64,000 nt of DNA. It comes from Allacma fusca. Its lineage: Eukaryota; Arthropoda; Collembola; Symphypleona; Sminthuridae. Positions 1 to 11,424 of the stretch are shown here, piece by piece. How positions within the stretch are numbered: the stretch's first letter is position 1; every line of letters starts with the position of its first letter. Under the pieces are notes generated by a model. The model saw only the letters and a list, made by a program, of their open reading frames with translations, made no database searches and was not told the origin of the DNA. The stretch covers positions 53,727,131-53,791,130 of the forward strand of contig OX359247.1 in the NCBI GenBank assembly GCA_947179485.1. Direction: 5' to 3'. The position numbers and the translations under genes were made by a program.

Positions 1-339
1 TAAAGTACATACTGATACTCTGCAATAATTGCAATTAGTTGTAAACTAATTATTAGTTTTTCAGCGGTAAGCAGTTTGAAGTTTAAAGCTCTGATTTTGT
101 GACTTGTGTTAAAAGATTTGCGATAAATAAATGAACATGGAAGGAAGGTAACGCATGAAGGGCATTTAAATATTTTTGAAGGCTGAATGAAGGATTATAG
201 TAGGATTTGAATGAAGGAAGGGTGAAGGAAGGGTGAATATTCAGAAGGCTTCATTTTACTGAACGATGAAGGAACGGGTAATTGGAAACGGTTCCCCTTC
301 TGAAGGATGAACGAAGGTGATTTCAAATGGACACCTCTG

Positions 340-474
340 GAGTACTATATAATTGACTGTGTAGATTTTCACATTTAAATAATATTAATAATAATTTTAT
401 TACTGTAAAATGATTACTGCTTTCCTTCCCTTATAGAAGTGTTCCTGAACATAACGGGTTTTTATAATTTGCAC
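340..474. repeat. diverged repeat, copy A left part
   Basis: This stretch resembles 18030-18131, sharing the run from the TATAATTGACTG-like segment through CTTTCCTTCCCTTATA. It is the left half of a repeat interrupted by the hAT element at 475-1331; the right half resumes at 1332. The other copy at 18 kb has no insertion at this point, so it acts as a paralogous empty site. Bases 1-339 show no gene that I can support. Confidence 0.7.
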
Positions 475-1331
475 TAGTGGTCCCGATCTTTCAATTCTGA
501 ATCAAAAAAACTCGATTCGATTCGATTCAATTCGATTCTGATTCATCGTTTTTCGATTCAATTCAAAACATGAATTGAATCATTTCATTCAATTCACTTC
601 ATGAATGAAATCACGTGAAATGCCTTGAATCGTGATTCAAACGATTCAACTGCATCGAATTTGTTTGCATATCCCGCTATAAAATGCAGCTAGAAAAAAA
701 ACTCTCACGTGTTTCTGAGACATTTATGTTGGAAAACCAACTTATCAATTATTTCGTAAATAATAATTTTTATACATTAAATACACCAAATATTATTAAT
801 TATTATTACAGCATTTAACATTTACGGTAGAATTTAGGTCATAATGGGGCAATTAATTAGCAGGATATGCAACTCGAATTTGCTAATGTTACAGTCACTC
901 TCGCTCTAAGGGAAGCTCGTGGAACCTGCAAAATTTAAAAATTTGCCCCTTACCTTATAAGCATAGTGTTATACATTGTGTAAATGGGAATCGGGACTGT
1001 AAATCCCAATCCCTTATATCCAAAAATCTCTTGAAAGGGTATCCCTTATAGCGAAGGTCACTGTATTGACAATTTTAGTGATAGTGAAACTGACTCATAT
1101 TCTTCCGCTGTTTTATGTAGTCATAAAATCCTTCAATAAAATGTTCATGTTACCACCTTTTACTGTCTGAATGATTTGAATCATCATTCGATTCAATTCA
1201 GCACGAAGAAATGAATCAAATTGAATCCTGTAAACCGTGAATTGAATCAAATCACTGTATGTCATTCAATTCATAAGTTGAACTGAATCAAAACGCAATT
1301 TCTGAATTGAATTGAAAGATTGGGACCACTA
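475..1331. mobile_element. non-autonomous hAT-type element (MITE) 1
   Basis: The ends are near-perfect inverted repeats of about 23 bp, starting TAGTGGTCCCGATCTTTCAA on the left and reading TAGTGGTCCCAATCTTTCAA from the right. Both sides carry the identical 8-bp target duplication ATTTGCAC (467-474 and 1332-1339). An 8-bp duplication and TA-starting ends fit the hAT superfamily. Length is 857 bp with no usable reading frame, so it would need transposase from elsewhere. The subterminal regions are packed with GATTCAATTC-type motifs, perhaps transposase-binding sites. The related repeat near 18.93 kb shows the same sequence without the insertion. Confidence 0.93.
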
Positions 1332-1510
1332 ATTTGCACCATGCATTCTTTGAATAATTACTTCATCCTGTAAAAAGCCCCCCTCCCCTTTAAGGAGTAT
1401 TGGACTTTAATAGACGGATTTATTATTACCTCAAAAAAATTAATATTGAGCTGACCAAGAATTTTTTCCCAAATATTTTGCGTGAGGCTCACAGTCTACA
1501 TATACTTTAA
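1332..1510. repeat. diverged repeat, copy A right part
   Basis: This matches 18923-19110 with many substitutions (AATTTGCACCATGCATTCTT against AATTCGCACCATTCTTTT, then shared runs through TGGACT, TAGACGG, TTTATTAT and CTCAGTCTAC). Together with 340-474 it forms one copy of a dispersed repeat. Bases 1511-2440 hold no gene or element that I recognise. Confidence 0.7.
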
Positions 1511-2440
1511 TGTAAAAATTAAAGGAAAACTATAGCTGATAACTTTATATTATGCTAAATCCTCAATTTTGCAAAATAATTTAATTAGATTTAAGCACAC
1601 TTTACCTCCTTTGTAGTTGAAGTGGTAGATTATTGAACCGTTGGAGAATTAATGGTAGTTAAAGGCAGTCTAACTGAAATAAAATGGTGAAAAGGCTTGG
1701 ACGTCCTTCCTATTGCACTATTTGGAAACGTTTGGAGTAATTGACTTAAACGACTGACTTAAATGGTATGAACGGCATATATGTACTGCTTCGTTTTGTA
1801 CTATTAGAAAACGTTGGGATTAGTTGACTTAAGCAATAAATGGCATGATACCTGTCATTTTAGAAAAAAATGTCTTCATTACATCTGCTTGAATGATTCA
1901 TGTCAATTCCTATCAGTGCAGTTCTTCGTGTGCCTCTTCATATATGTGCATTTCTGATTACACGTATGTGCATTCATAGGATCTCAGGATTGTAAAATAA
2001 ATCTAATAATAATAGAAACATCACTCTTGCATAAACTCTTACCATTATTAACTAGGTAAAATGCATATCTGATGATGATATCTCAATCGTGTGATGATAA
2101 TATTAGTTTTTTGAAAGCATTCGTGTTCGTGAGTAATAATGTGACTGTGTCACTGATAATTTTTTAGAACAGGAAGTTGTGCTGATTACAAAATTAATAC
2201 GACTCCGAAATAGAACGAAACTATTACATGAACTATTTCTCTCACAGCATCAGCTTTTGTGTTTTGTGTATAGAATATTTTTATTGGTTCCAACAGGCAG
2301 CTACTATTAGGATGAAAATGAGCAGTATACATATGTATTACTCTCCAGTTGTCGGAATCTCGTCATTCACTAAAATCGTCATAGTTTGAAGGTCTTTTTG
2401 TGAGTTTTCGGAGCAGCAATGATTCAACAACCGAAAAAAA

Positions 2441-3265
2441 CATGTAAAAACTAACTAAACGGGATTGCATAAAAGAGGGACTTAAGAAATATTCAATTTT
2501 TAAGGGAAGTTAAATGGCAAGTGCAAGGAACCCTTATCTGTAACAGCTGTAAATTTCCTTTTTACAAAAAATAATGTTACAAAATTACATTTAAAATACG
2601 GAATTTTTATGTTTTTCCCAACCACACAGTCTGACACTATTATTAAGAACAAATCTTTAAAAATGTCCAGTTTGTACTACTACATCCAAATTGAATATGA
2701 TATTTTGGGGGTGTCAAACCAGGTTGACAATATGTGTCACTCCAAGTATTAACTTAGTCAGCGGAGTTACGAGAAGGAATCCGAATGATAATGAATGGGA
2801 CAAAGAGATGTATGTATGAGTTTATTTAAGGCACTAATAAGTATTTGTAGGTTCGATAGTTAACTGAGACAGAGTGTCGCAGACAGTCGTGAGCCATCTA
2901 TTTATATTATAAGTTAACATATTGAGATGAGATGGGAGCGACGGACTAAGACATGAGGAAGCGAGTAACTTCTCTGGTTACTTCTGGTCTTCTCGTGCTA
3001 CTATAATATTATATATAGTGTTACAGAATTTTATTTATTACACGGTCTCCAACACCAAAAAACTATCCGGCATATTGGGAGAGATTCATCCCGATCAATC
3101 CCATGCTTAAGGAATTAATGTGCATTGGAGCTATGAGCATATGTTAGAGCTAGAATCGAATGGCATTTTTTAAAAATATCTACAAAATGCTCGAAAAAAA
3201 CTATTCTAAGGTAAAAACGAACAGTATTTGGAAAACTATGAAAGGGCATACATGTTGATATCCAT
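2441..3265. repeat. dispersed repeat, related to 23610-24030
   Basis: Two blocks, about 2441-2675 and 3085-3265, align in order with 23610-23850 and 23855-24030 (shared words such as GGGACTTAAGAAATAT/GGGATGTACGAAATAT, ACAGTCTGAC, AATTAATGT and TTAGAGCTAGA). The piece between the blocks is absent from the other copy and is therefore a later insertion in this one. Confidence 0.75.
2691..3054 (-). mobile_element. possible solo LTR
   Basis: This 364-bp piece is missing from the paralogous repeat at 23.8 kb. Read on the minus strand it begins TGTTGGAGACCGTG, contains TATA-like and AATAAA-like motifs in the expected order, and is flanked by CCAAA at 2686-2690 and 3055-3059. The far end does not finish with the canonical CA and no second LTR or internal region is present, so the LTR label is a guess. 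That it is an insertion is better supported. Confidence 0.3.
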
Positions 3266-4767
3266 GCAAATACTGTAAACAGGGCGATATTTTCTTTCCA
3301 TTTTATTTATAATCCAAACGCAGAATTACTGACGTGGCATTATGTTGAAGAAAAGTAGCTCAAATGTTAACTTTTGGATGTGGTCCCCAGTTATCAAATA
3401 AGTGTATATTATTAAAAAAGAACATAAAAAACTAAAGAATAAAAATCAAGAGTACAAGCAATTAAAATTGAAAGCGCTTAAATACTTTGCCAATATAACT
3501 AATTTTTTCCTTAGTTTGTCCGCTTGTAGTATCTTAATTTTCGGATATTTGAAAATGTTACATTTAATTTGGTTAATTTAAGAGGGTGCAGTATTTTATA
3601 ACCACAAGCCATGAATATAGTAGGTTTTACATATGCGTGCGTATGTGAGGATTGGGGATGTGCAACCTACAGGCATAGTTATTGTATATCCCTATAACTT
3701 CGAAGGTTTTGACTATGCTACTATTCCTAAGCTGTGGACAGCCTGGCCACATGTTAAACGAAGGGGCCGATAACATATTATGTAGGATTTCTGCAAGTAC
3801 AGTTTCAACAGCATAGATGCTGTAAATAGAGGGGTACATTCAATTTAAATTTATAAGAGCTGAGAATGTGATCAGCAAAGGTCTTCGCATTGGACAAAAT
3901 TAGTCGGAGTTTTAAAATCCGAAAAGGGGGGGGGTTTCGGATGTTACCCGGGTTTGTATTGTTTTCAGATATAAATTCATGAACGTGTTACTAAGTAATG
4001 CCCCGAAACAACTGCAAATCCATTTTCAACCGATTTGAATAAAGATACAAGATACGCATGTCATTTGGTTATCAAAATGTACATACTCAGTCAAAGATGC
4101 TAAACTGATTTTACCTATCCTACATCCTACCTATAGTTTTAGTTTATGAGGGGTCCTCCTCGCCTATTTGTGCAATTGCTGGGGCCTGTGTCCTTGCCTA
4201 CAAGGAGGCATTTACGGCTACCTACATTTCTGCCTATATAGGGTAACGGAAAGTGATAACCCCTTCCTACACGAGACCCTTCCCTATACTGTAGAAATCA
4301 ATTATTTTATTACAATTCATAATTTATTACATTGTGATTTTATGTCGTTTTTATTCTAGCAAAATTTTGGAAATGTAACATTAGTTTAGATAAAATTTAG
4401 ACTAAGCCCTCGTATGCAACAATTACTCAGCAAACACTCGCAATAGTTTGTTACTATCATATGTAGTAATATTTTTAAACAAACTGATTGGGAGTGTGAG
4501 TACTTCTACAAAATTTACGTTACTCATGCATTATGTGAGGAGGTGAGACGTCTTGTTACACGTTGCAATAAGTATGAGCCATCGAGCGATCACATACACA
4601 CATTACACATATGTACTTAGTTCTGTATGAATATTATTTTGAATGGGAAACCTTATGTCCCTGCAGTAGCCTGGTCTCCATATTGTGTGACAATGTTGTT
4701 GAAAACCCAGTATTCCCCAATATTTTGCATTAGAAGCCTTCGCTCTGCATATTTTCTATGTATATAC
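3266..4767. other. gene-free stretch
   Basis: No coding region is supported; the open frames here are short and atypical. A CCTATCCTACAT motif at about 4115 recurs in inverted orientation at about 5825-5837, just outside the hAT element at 4768-5624. The hAT may therefore sit inside an older, larger element, but I could not define that element's ends or a target duplication. Confidence 0.4.
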
Positions 4768-5624
4768 TAGGCATGTTCATAACGATATACCGATACGATA
4801 TTATCGTTCATATCGTACATTTTTTAGAAACTATATAGCACGATATTTATCGGGGTTTCCCGACGATATATCGTCACATGATTATATCGTACATTCGCGA
4901 GTAATAACAAGAATTGTGCATTTTTTTGACAAAAATGCGAGCAAAACTAGGGGACAAAATCATTTTACGACTTTGGAAAATCATACCACACCAAATTCGA
5001 TCTAAAGATATTCAAGATATTTTTTTATGCCTGATCCATTTAACAGTCGACATTAATGAGCTGGCCGTCATTCTAATACACAGGATTTAGCATTTTTGCG
5101 AATAAAGATGCGCAACCAGCGCAACTATAATTTTGGTTTTTTGCTATTTTGTTGACTAGTTTGAAAACTTTGAAAATGTTAGAAACTTTAATGACTTAAG
5201 TTCTCTAATAATGTTATCCGAATTCGGGGGTCAGTTATCAATGTTATGATGAACAGAAATTCTATGGTGTAATTATTATTATGTGTAGTTTTAATGTTTT
5301 CTTACTGACGCTGATGCCTTGCATTATTATCTTTGAAATGCTTCAAGTTGTACATATTTTCAACTCAATGCCTTTTAGACTCATGTATTTGGAATAAAAT
5401 GTAATCTGTGCTAATTTGGGCTGCAAATTTGGTTCTTAAGGAGCCTTAGTAGTAATAATTAGCTTGTACACGAAATTAAAGTTCTGTTAATTTCCGTTAA
5501 ATAATGCCAGAAGCCACAACGTGATATATCGTTATATCGTTCCTCGATATCGTTATCGGTAATTTTTCACAGAACGATAACGATATGAACGATATTTTAA
5601 AATCGAACGATATGAACATGCCTA
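4768..5624. mobile_element. non-autonomous hAT-type element (MITE) 2
   Basis: The inverted ends read TAGGCATGTTCATAACGATA on the left and TAGGCATGTTCATATCGTTC from the right. The 8-bp target duplication GTATATAC is perfect (4760-4767 and 5625-5632). Subterminal regions are full of short palindromic words built from ATCG and CGATAT. There is no transposase frame. Its length, 857 bp, equals that of element 1 although the two sequences are unrelated; I take this as coincidence. Confidence 0.93.
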
Positions 5625-6006
5625 GTATATACATCCTATATATTTCCCTTCATACAAGCGTGTTATCGTGCTGCCTACATGTATGCCTACATGACCGCGT
5701 GTATGCAGGCGTGCACTTCCTATTTTATAGGTATTTGTTTTGCGAAAACCAGTGCATACTATCTTGTCTATATTTTTTTCTGAAAATAGCTCACCGCCTA
5801 CATATAGGCCTACATGTTGGTCTGCATGTAGGATAGGATGACACCTTTGCTCTTTGTCATATAGCAAGAAAATTTTCGACTTTTACGTGTACACAAAACT
5901 GAATCCACCTTGGGTGAATATGTGTGAATGCGCCCAACTGGAAATTAAAGTTAAAAAAAGCATATTTGCATAAATTCAATACTTGAGATTGTACTTGTAA
6001 CCAAAC

Positions 6007-6400
6007 ATGAACTCTAACTTGAACCTGAACTTGAACCTACATTTGAATTTGAACCTGAATCTTAAATTCATCCTGCACTTCAACCTGAACCTGATCCTGA
6101 ACCTACATTTGAATTTGAACCTGAATCTTAAATTCATCCTGCTTTTCAACCTGAACCTGATCCTGAACCTACACTTCAACCTGAACCTGAACCTACACTT
6201 CAACCTGAACCTGATCCTGAACCTACACTTCAACCTGAACCTGAACCTACACTTCAACCTGAACCTGAACCTACACTTCAACCTGAACCTGAACCTACAC
6301 TTCAACCTGAACCTGATCCTGAACCTACACTTCAACCTGAACCTGATCCTGAACCTACACTTCAACCTGAACCTGATCCTGAACCTACACCAGTCTGAAT
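6007..6400. repeat. minisatellite of AACCTGAAC-type units
   Basis: Tandem 18- and 30-bp units are made of CTTCAACCTGAACCTGATCC-like and GAACCTACA-like blocks, all multiples of a 6-bp base motif close to GAACCT. Because the unit is a multiple of three, long open frames appear on both strands, giving Asn/Leu or Arg/Phe repeats. These have no sign of being genes. Confidence 0.9.
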
Positions 6401-6556
6401 TTGAGCCTGAAACTAAACTTGAACCTAAGCTTGAACCTACACTAGAACTTAACCCTGAAACTACACTTAAACCTAAGCATGAACCTATACCTGAACCTAA
6501 GCTTGAAGCTACACTTAAAATTGAACCTTTACTTGAATCTGAAGTTGGTTCTAAAC

Positions 6557-6859
6557 TTGAAGCTTGAAAACAAGCTTCAATCTAAACTTGAAGCTTGAAA
6601 ACAAGCTTCAATCTAAACTTGAAGCTTGAAAACAAGCTTCAATCTAAACTTGAAGCTTGAAAACAAGCTTCAATCTAAACTTGAAGCTTGAAAACAAGCT
6701 TCAATCTAAACTTGAAGCTTGAAAACAAGCTTCAATCTAAACTTGAAGCTTGAAAACAAGCTTCAATCTAAACTTGAAGCTTGAAAACAAGCTTCAATCT
6801 AAACTTGAAGCTTGAAAACAAGCTTCAATCCAAACTTGAAGCTTGAAAACAAGCTTGAA
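6557..6859. repeat. 31-bp tandem hairpin array
   Basis: Nine nearly identical 31-bp units start at 6557, 6588, 6619, 6650, 6681, 6712, 6743, 6774 and 6805, with a tenth broken unit from 6836. Each unit is a perfect inverted repeat, TTGAAGCTTG, then AAAA, then CAAGCTTCAA, followed by a 7-bp TCTAAAC spacer. Every unit can thus form a 10-bp stem with a 4-base loop, and carries two HindIII sites. Only one base differs in the ninth unit, so the array is young or homogenised. Confidence 0.97.
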
Positions 6860-7240
6860 ACTAAACTTGCACATAAAATTGAATCTGAACATGCACTTGA
6901 ATCTGAACGTGCACTTGAACATGCACTTGAACATGCACTTGAACATGCACTTGAATCTGAACGTGCACTTGAACATGCACTTGAACATGCACTTGAACAT
7001 GCACTTGAACATACACTTGAACATGCACTTGAACATGTACTTGAATCTGAACGCGCACTTGAACATGCACATGAATATGAACGTGCACTTGAACAGGCAC
7101 TTGAATCTGAACGTGCACTTGAACATGCACTTGAATCTGAACGTGCACTTGAACAGGCACTTGAATATGAACGTGCACTTGAATCTGAACGCGCACTTGA
7201 ACATGCACTTGAATCTGAACTTGATCCTAAACCTGAACCT
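6860..7240. repeat. 12/18-bp minisatellite of CACTTGAACATG units
   Basis: A tandem array of CACTTGAACATG alternates with 18-bp units that add GAATCTGAACGTG. Period is a multiple of six, as in the two arrays just upstream, and all three seem to derive from a CTTGAA-like hexamer. Long open frames on both strands are by-products of the period. Bases 7241-7884 contain no supported gene. Confidence 0.9.
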
Positions 7241-7884
7241 GACACTAATCTGCATTTGAACCTGAAAATAGTCCCGCATTTTCCTATGAAGCGTAAGGTA
7301 CGAATGCTGGAAAAATGATTCCAACAACAAAAACTAACTTGAACTGGGTGACCTGCCTAGGTCATATAGCGTAATAGGTTATCTCAACTGGGTCAAATAA
7401 GCAGCTTTCAGGCTGTAACAAGCCTCGTTGAACGTTGAAATAAATATTATTATTCCACTAAAATGTGTGTCGGGCCACCGTGTGTTATAGTATAGGCGTA
7501 TTTGTTTGTATTGAAAATGGCGGAAAATTTCCGAAGTTGGTCCACTTGTAATTTTTTGTAGGTTAATTGGATTGACCTGGGCACTTGAAATTTGGTGCAG
7601 CCATTACCAGAATAATAGGAAACGATTAGCTAATTTCCTAAAATCGCATGTTTCATACTTTTGTTTACATAAAAAATTGTTTTCTGAAATTGCCATTTTT
7701 GGCCACGCTGTCCACACTTTTGGAAGTATGGGGATATGCGATTTGCTTGGACAGGTGTTATGTACTGTCTACTCTTGAAAGCATCGGTTCCAGCAGAGTT
7801 ACTACGAGCCTTCTTTTCCTTAACTTTGAATCTGTTCCAGATCCAGGAGTACACCAAGACAAAAAACTTCAGTATCCAAGTATC

Positions 7885-8852
7885 CAGAGCTATGCAAAAT
7901 ACTTGGTCTTCAATGACAAAATACAAAATAAAATACCTCAAATAAAATATGGAAAATACAAAATACAAAGTAAAATACCCCAGGTTACATGCATTGCTGA
8001 AATACAAATAAAAATACAATACATCGTAGGTAATTTAAAATACTCAAATACAAAATACTGTATTTTAAATACAATACTTTCCTTAAAATACCTACCTAAT
8101 GCTCACTCTTTTTGGTTTCTAGAACACAAACAGTTTAAGAAGCAACCTTTTAAAACATAATCAGATAACTAATCACTTCAAAGACTGCATAAGACACATA
8201 TGAGTAACACATTGCTCAACTGTTGCCGAATAGGTCAGTTCATTATAAGTATAATTTAAGCCGTTTTGACTCTTAATGAAGTACATAATATAGATTAATA
8301 TGAATTTTTTATTTATTAGTAATTAAATGCACCTTCGAAACAATTATTATGAAAAAGAGTTAGTATCTGAAAATTAAATCGAGTCGGTCTTCGGTGTTCC
8401 TTAAATATCGTTGGTGAAGAGGCAAAATGGCTTGTGCTGTACAAAAGAATGCGCATGCAGACCATTTTGCCTCTTCAGTGAAAATATGCAATACCGAAAA
8501 CCTGAGCGTATTTGATGTACTGTAGTACAGGGATTCATTCCAACCTATGTTATTCCAACGCTTAAATAGAATTCTCACAGATATTGCACATCATACAAGC
8601 TACATACAATGACAAAGTCAGAAATCATACAGGTGAAAAGTATTTTGAGCCAAATACTTTATTTGAAATGCATTTCACATGTGATTGAGAGTAAATAAAT
8701 ACAAAATACATTTGTACTTACTGGCTCTTAAAATACTAAGTACAAAATACTTGCCCACAGGTTGGCAATTTTGAAATATAAAATACAAAATACTTTGTGG
8801 TCTGCAAATACGTATTTTAAAATACTTTATTTGAAAATACTGCATAGCTCTG
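7885..8852. mobile_element. non-autonomous hAT-type element (MITE) 3
   Basis: The ends are CAGAGCTATGCAAAATACTT on the left and CAGAGCTATGCAGTATTTTC from the right. The 8-bp target duplication CAAGTATC is perfect (7877-7884 and 8853-8860). Both subterminal regions are dense in AAAATACAAAATAC-like words. Near the centre lies a very different, less AT-rich inverted repeat, with 16-bp arms at 8415-8430 and 8462-8477. No transposase frame is present. Confidence 0.93.
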
Positions 8853-8860
8853 CAAGTATC

Positions 8861-11424
8861 CATGCCCTGAATTGTAAGTAATTACAGAGGTAGCCCACGG
8901 GAACAGTTAGAAATGTGCATACATTTATATTACCAAATAAGTATTGATTTTAATTCTTACATTTTTTGCGGCGAAGTAATCAACGAGAGGGTTTCAGAGC
9001 TAAGTTCAAGCACAGAAGGTTCTTTCTTGTGTGCGTTACCAATCTTCCATCCTATTGTCATTGATTGTGAGTCTAAACGCAATTCATTTGCCCTTTTCTC
9101 ATCCATTGACTTTTCTGTCCTTATTTTCCTCAATATTTTATTTCGTAATTTGTATTTAGGTAATTTCGTAACAAGTAAAAGTTGAAAATGAAATAATCAT
9201 TGATGAAATAAAATAAAAGATGATCAGGGATGAGGACATGTAATGATGTAATTATTTCATGATGTATGAGTCAACATACACAGATGGGCATTTACACTAT
9301 GACTATGCATAGTGTATTTAATGTTTCGTCAGTTATAGCAAGATTTTATCCTTATGAGGACCATCCTGTTAAAAACTAACTAAACGTTTTAGAGTTGCAT
9401 TTATGCAGAGCATTATATAAAACATACAGAGTGCCTCAAAACGTTTTGCAACCCCCTTAAACCCATAGAAGGGGCAACGCGAAAACATACTCGATTCCCT
9501 CAGTATGTAAGAATTTTTTATCCAGATATTTCAAAACTTGTTCCATCCTCGTAGCTCAAAATCTCTGCGCATATCAGGGGAGTGGAGCAAAATCAATATT
9601 TGTTTTAGAAAAACTGAAATTTTGAAATTGTACATTTAAAACAAATTATAGATTGGTGTGTTCTTTTGTATTGTTTTCTTCTCAGTGTTAATTTTGGCAT
9701 CATTAAAACATTCGGACTTCAGTACCATTTGTGTCGGCCGGTAATAAACCGTTAGTATAGTGAAAAGTTACTTAAATCTGAAAAGGAATATTTGAATCTT
9801 CGTTAGTTGTGTCGCTGTTCTTCATCTTCTGTGTTGGATCTCCAGATACATACATAATTGAATAAAATACACGATTCATAACTGGATCCCGTTTTTGCGA
9901 TTTCGTTTACAGTTTCACGGAAATGGCTCGTATGCTTTTATAATTGAAAACCAAAACTCCAGAAAACGAATTATAACTCAGAATTTGGGTTCTTGCTACA
10001 ACAATCACTCACATAATTGCTTTAAAGCTCAAGAAAACTATTTCAGGCATGGTCAATATTGATCGATTTACTTGTTCACACAACTGTTAAAATTAGGATG
10101 GTTTAGCTTCTTTGGATCGTAGCCACAGTTGCTTGTATGGTTGCTCAGATTGACAAGGAATTGAATAAATTACTGAAGAAAAGTGCACAAGAAATATGTA
10201 ATTATATATTGCCTTTTTGTTGTTTGAATCGTTACATTAAGTAGCTTAAATATGCAAGTATTTATTCATAAAGTTGAAACTTTTGATGTAATATAAGCTT
10301 CGGAGAATTTCATGTGTTTCCGCTAAGAACCAAAAATCATAACAATACAAGCAATCTTACAATTAGTAATTATTACAGATAACTCAATGTCATTGCATGT
10401 ACATATATCCAGCTGTAATATTTTGGACATTTTCATGTGTATTTCCACCAAAAACCATAAACCATCTCGATAAAAGCAAAATGTAATAATTACAGATATG
10501 TAGCATATGTCATTGCATGCATATCTAGCTACAATAAATAGTTAGACGCATACGATCATTATTCAACTTACTCAAGAAATGACAATTCTTCTTATCTGGA
10601 ACAATAATAATATGCTCCAAATCAGAAATTATTATCCGATAACAAAATCATCAGCTAATTGTAAATGCAGGGTGGCCATGAATAATAAGTCAATATGTAA
10701 AGGGTAGGTCATTCAAATTGACCCCTTTTGTTCACATAAGATTCAGACGTTTGATTCCCGCCTAGTTTGGTAACCAAATATTTTCCAGATTTTCTAAAAT
10801 GCTCACTGATCTAGACAACAAAGGGTTCACCAGTGTGAATCAATCTCGGAATTTCGTACGGTTTTCAAAATTAACATTTTTCACACCCACACAAAAATAA
10901 AACAAGTTTTGAAGATAAACTGGGATTTCCAAAAAGCTTCTTGATAGGTCCCTGCATTGAGAACCGGGGTCGTAAACGGAACGGGCAGGGTTTGAGAAAA
11001 AAAAATCAATTTTCAAGCAAATTTGGAAAAATTACAAAATATTTTAAAGCACTATAATTGTGAGTCTACAACAATATGTACATAATATATAATAAAAAAA
11101 TACATATAGGAATTCATTTGCATGTAAAATCCCTAGCTTAAGTCAGCATAACTACTAATTACATAACAATAACTATTACTGACTACGATGGCAAGTACTT
11201 GTAACAATTCAGAATATTATGTCACCCATTGCTTAACCGACTGCTCTTTGGTACCTGGTATTAATTAATCAAGAATAAAATTGTTCAATTATTAAAATTG
11301 AGAAGCGACAAACCACAACGGATCTAACATGTAGGACGTCTTGGTAATTAATTATATTTTAAAGTAATTTAAATATTTAAATAAAGGATCTTTTGTAGGA
11401 ATCAAAAATCGAACTGATCACAAT
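8861..11424. other. gene-free stretch with an internal tandem duplication
   Basis: I see no credible gene. A diverged tandem duplication of about 115 bp lies at roughly 10310-10545, with shared blocks CCAAAAAYCATAA, TTACAGATA and GTCATTGCATG. A short piece at 9330-9410 (AGATTTTATCCTTATGAGGA) resembles 17965-18000 and looks like another fragment of dispersed repeat. Confidence 0.5.

Noticed and set aside
475-5624. MITE 1 and MITE 2 as members of one family because both are 857 bp long
   Set aside because: Their ends, target duplications and subterminal words are unrelated; the equal length looks accidental.
6860-7240. GAACATGCAC units resembling p53-family half-sites
   Set aside because: The pattern fails at a pyrimidine position in nearly every unit and is explained by simple 12-bp repetition.
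5976-7330. Several long open frames on both strands with Asn/Leu, Arg/Phe or Ser/Cys repeats
   Set aside because: They are forced by tandem units whose length is mostly a multiple of three or that lack stop words; composition is not protein-like and there is no conserved domain.
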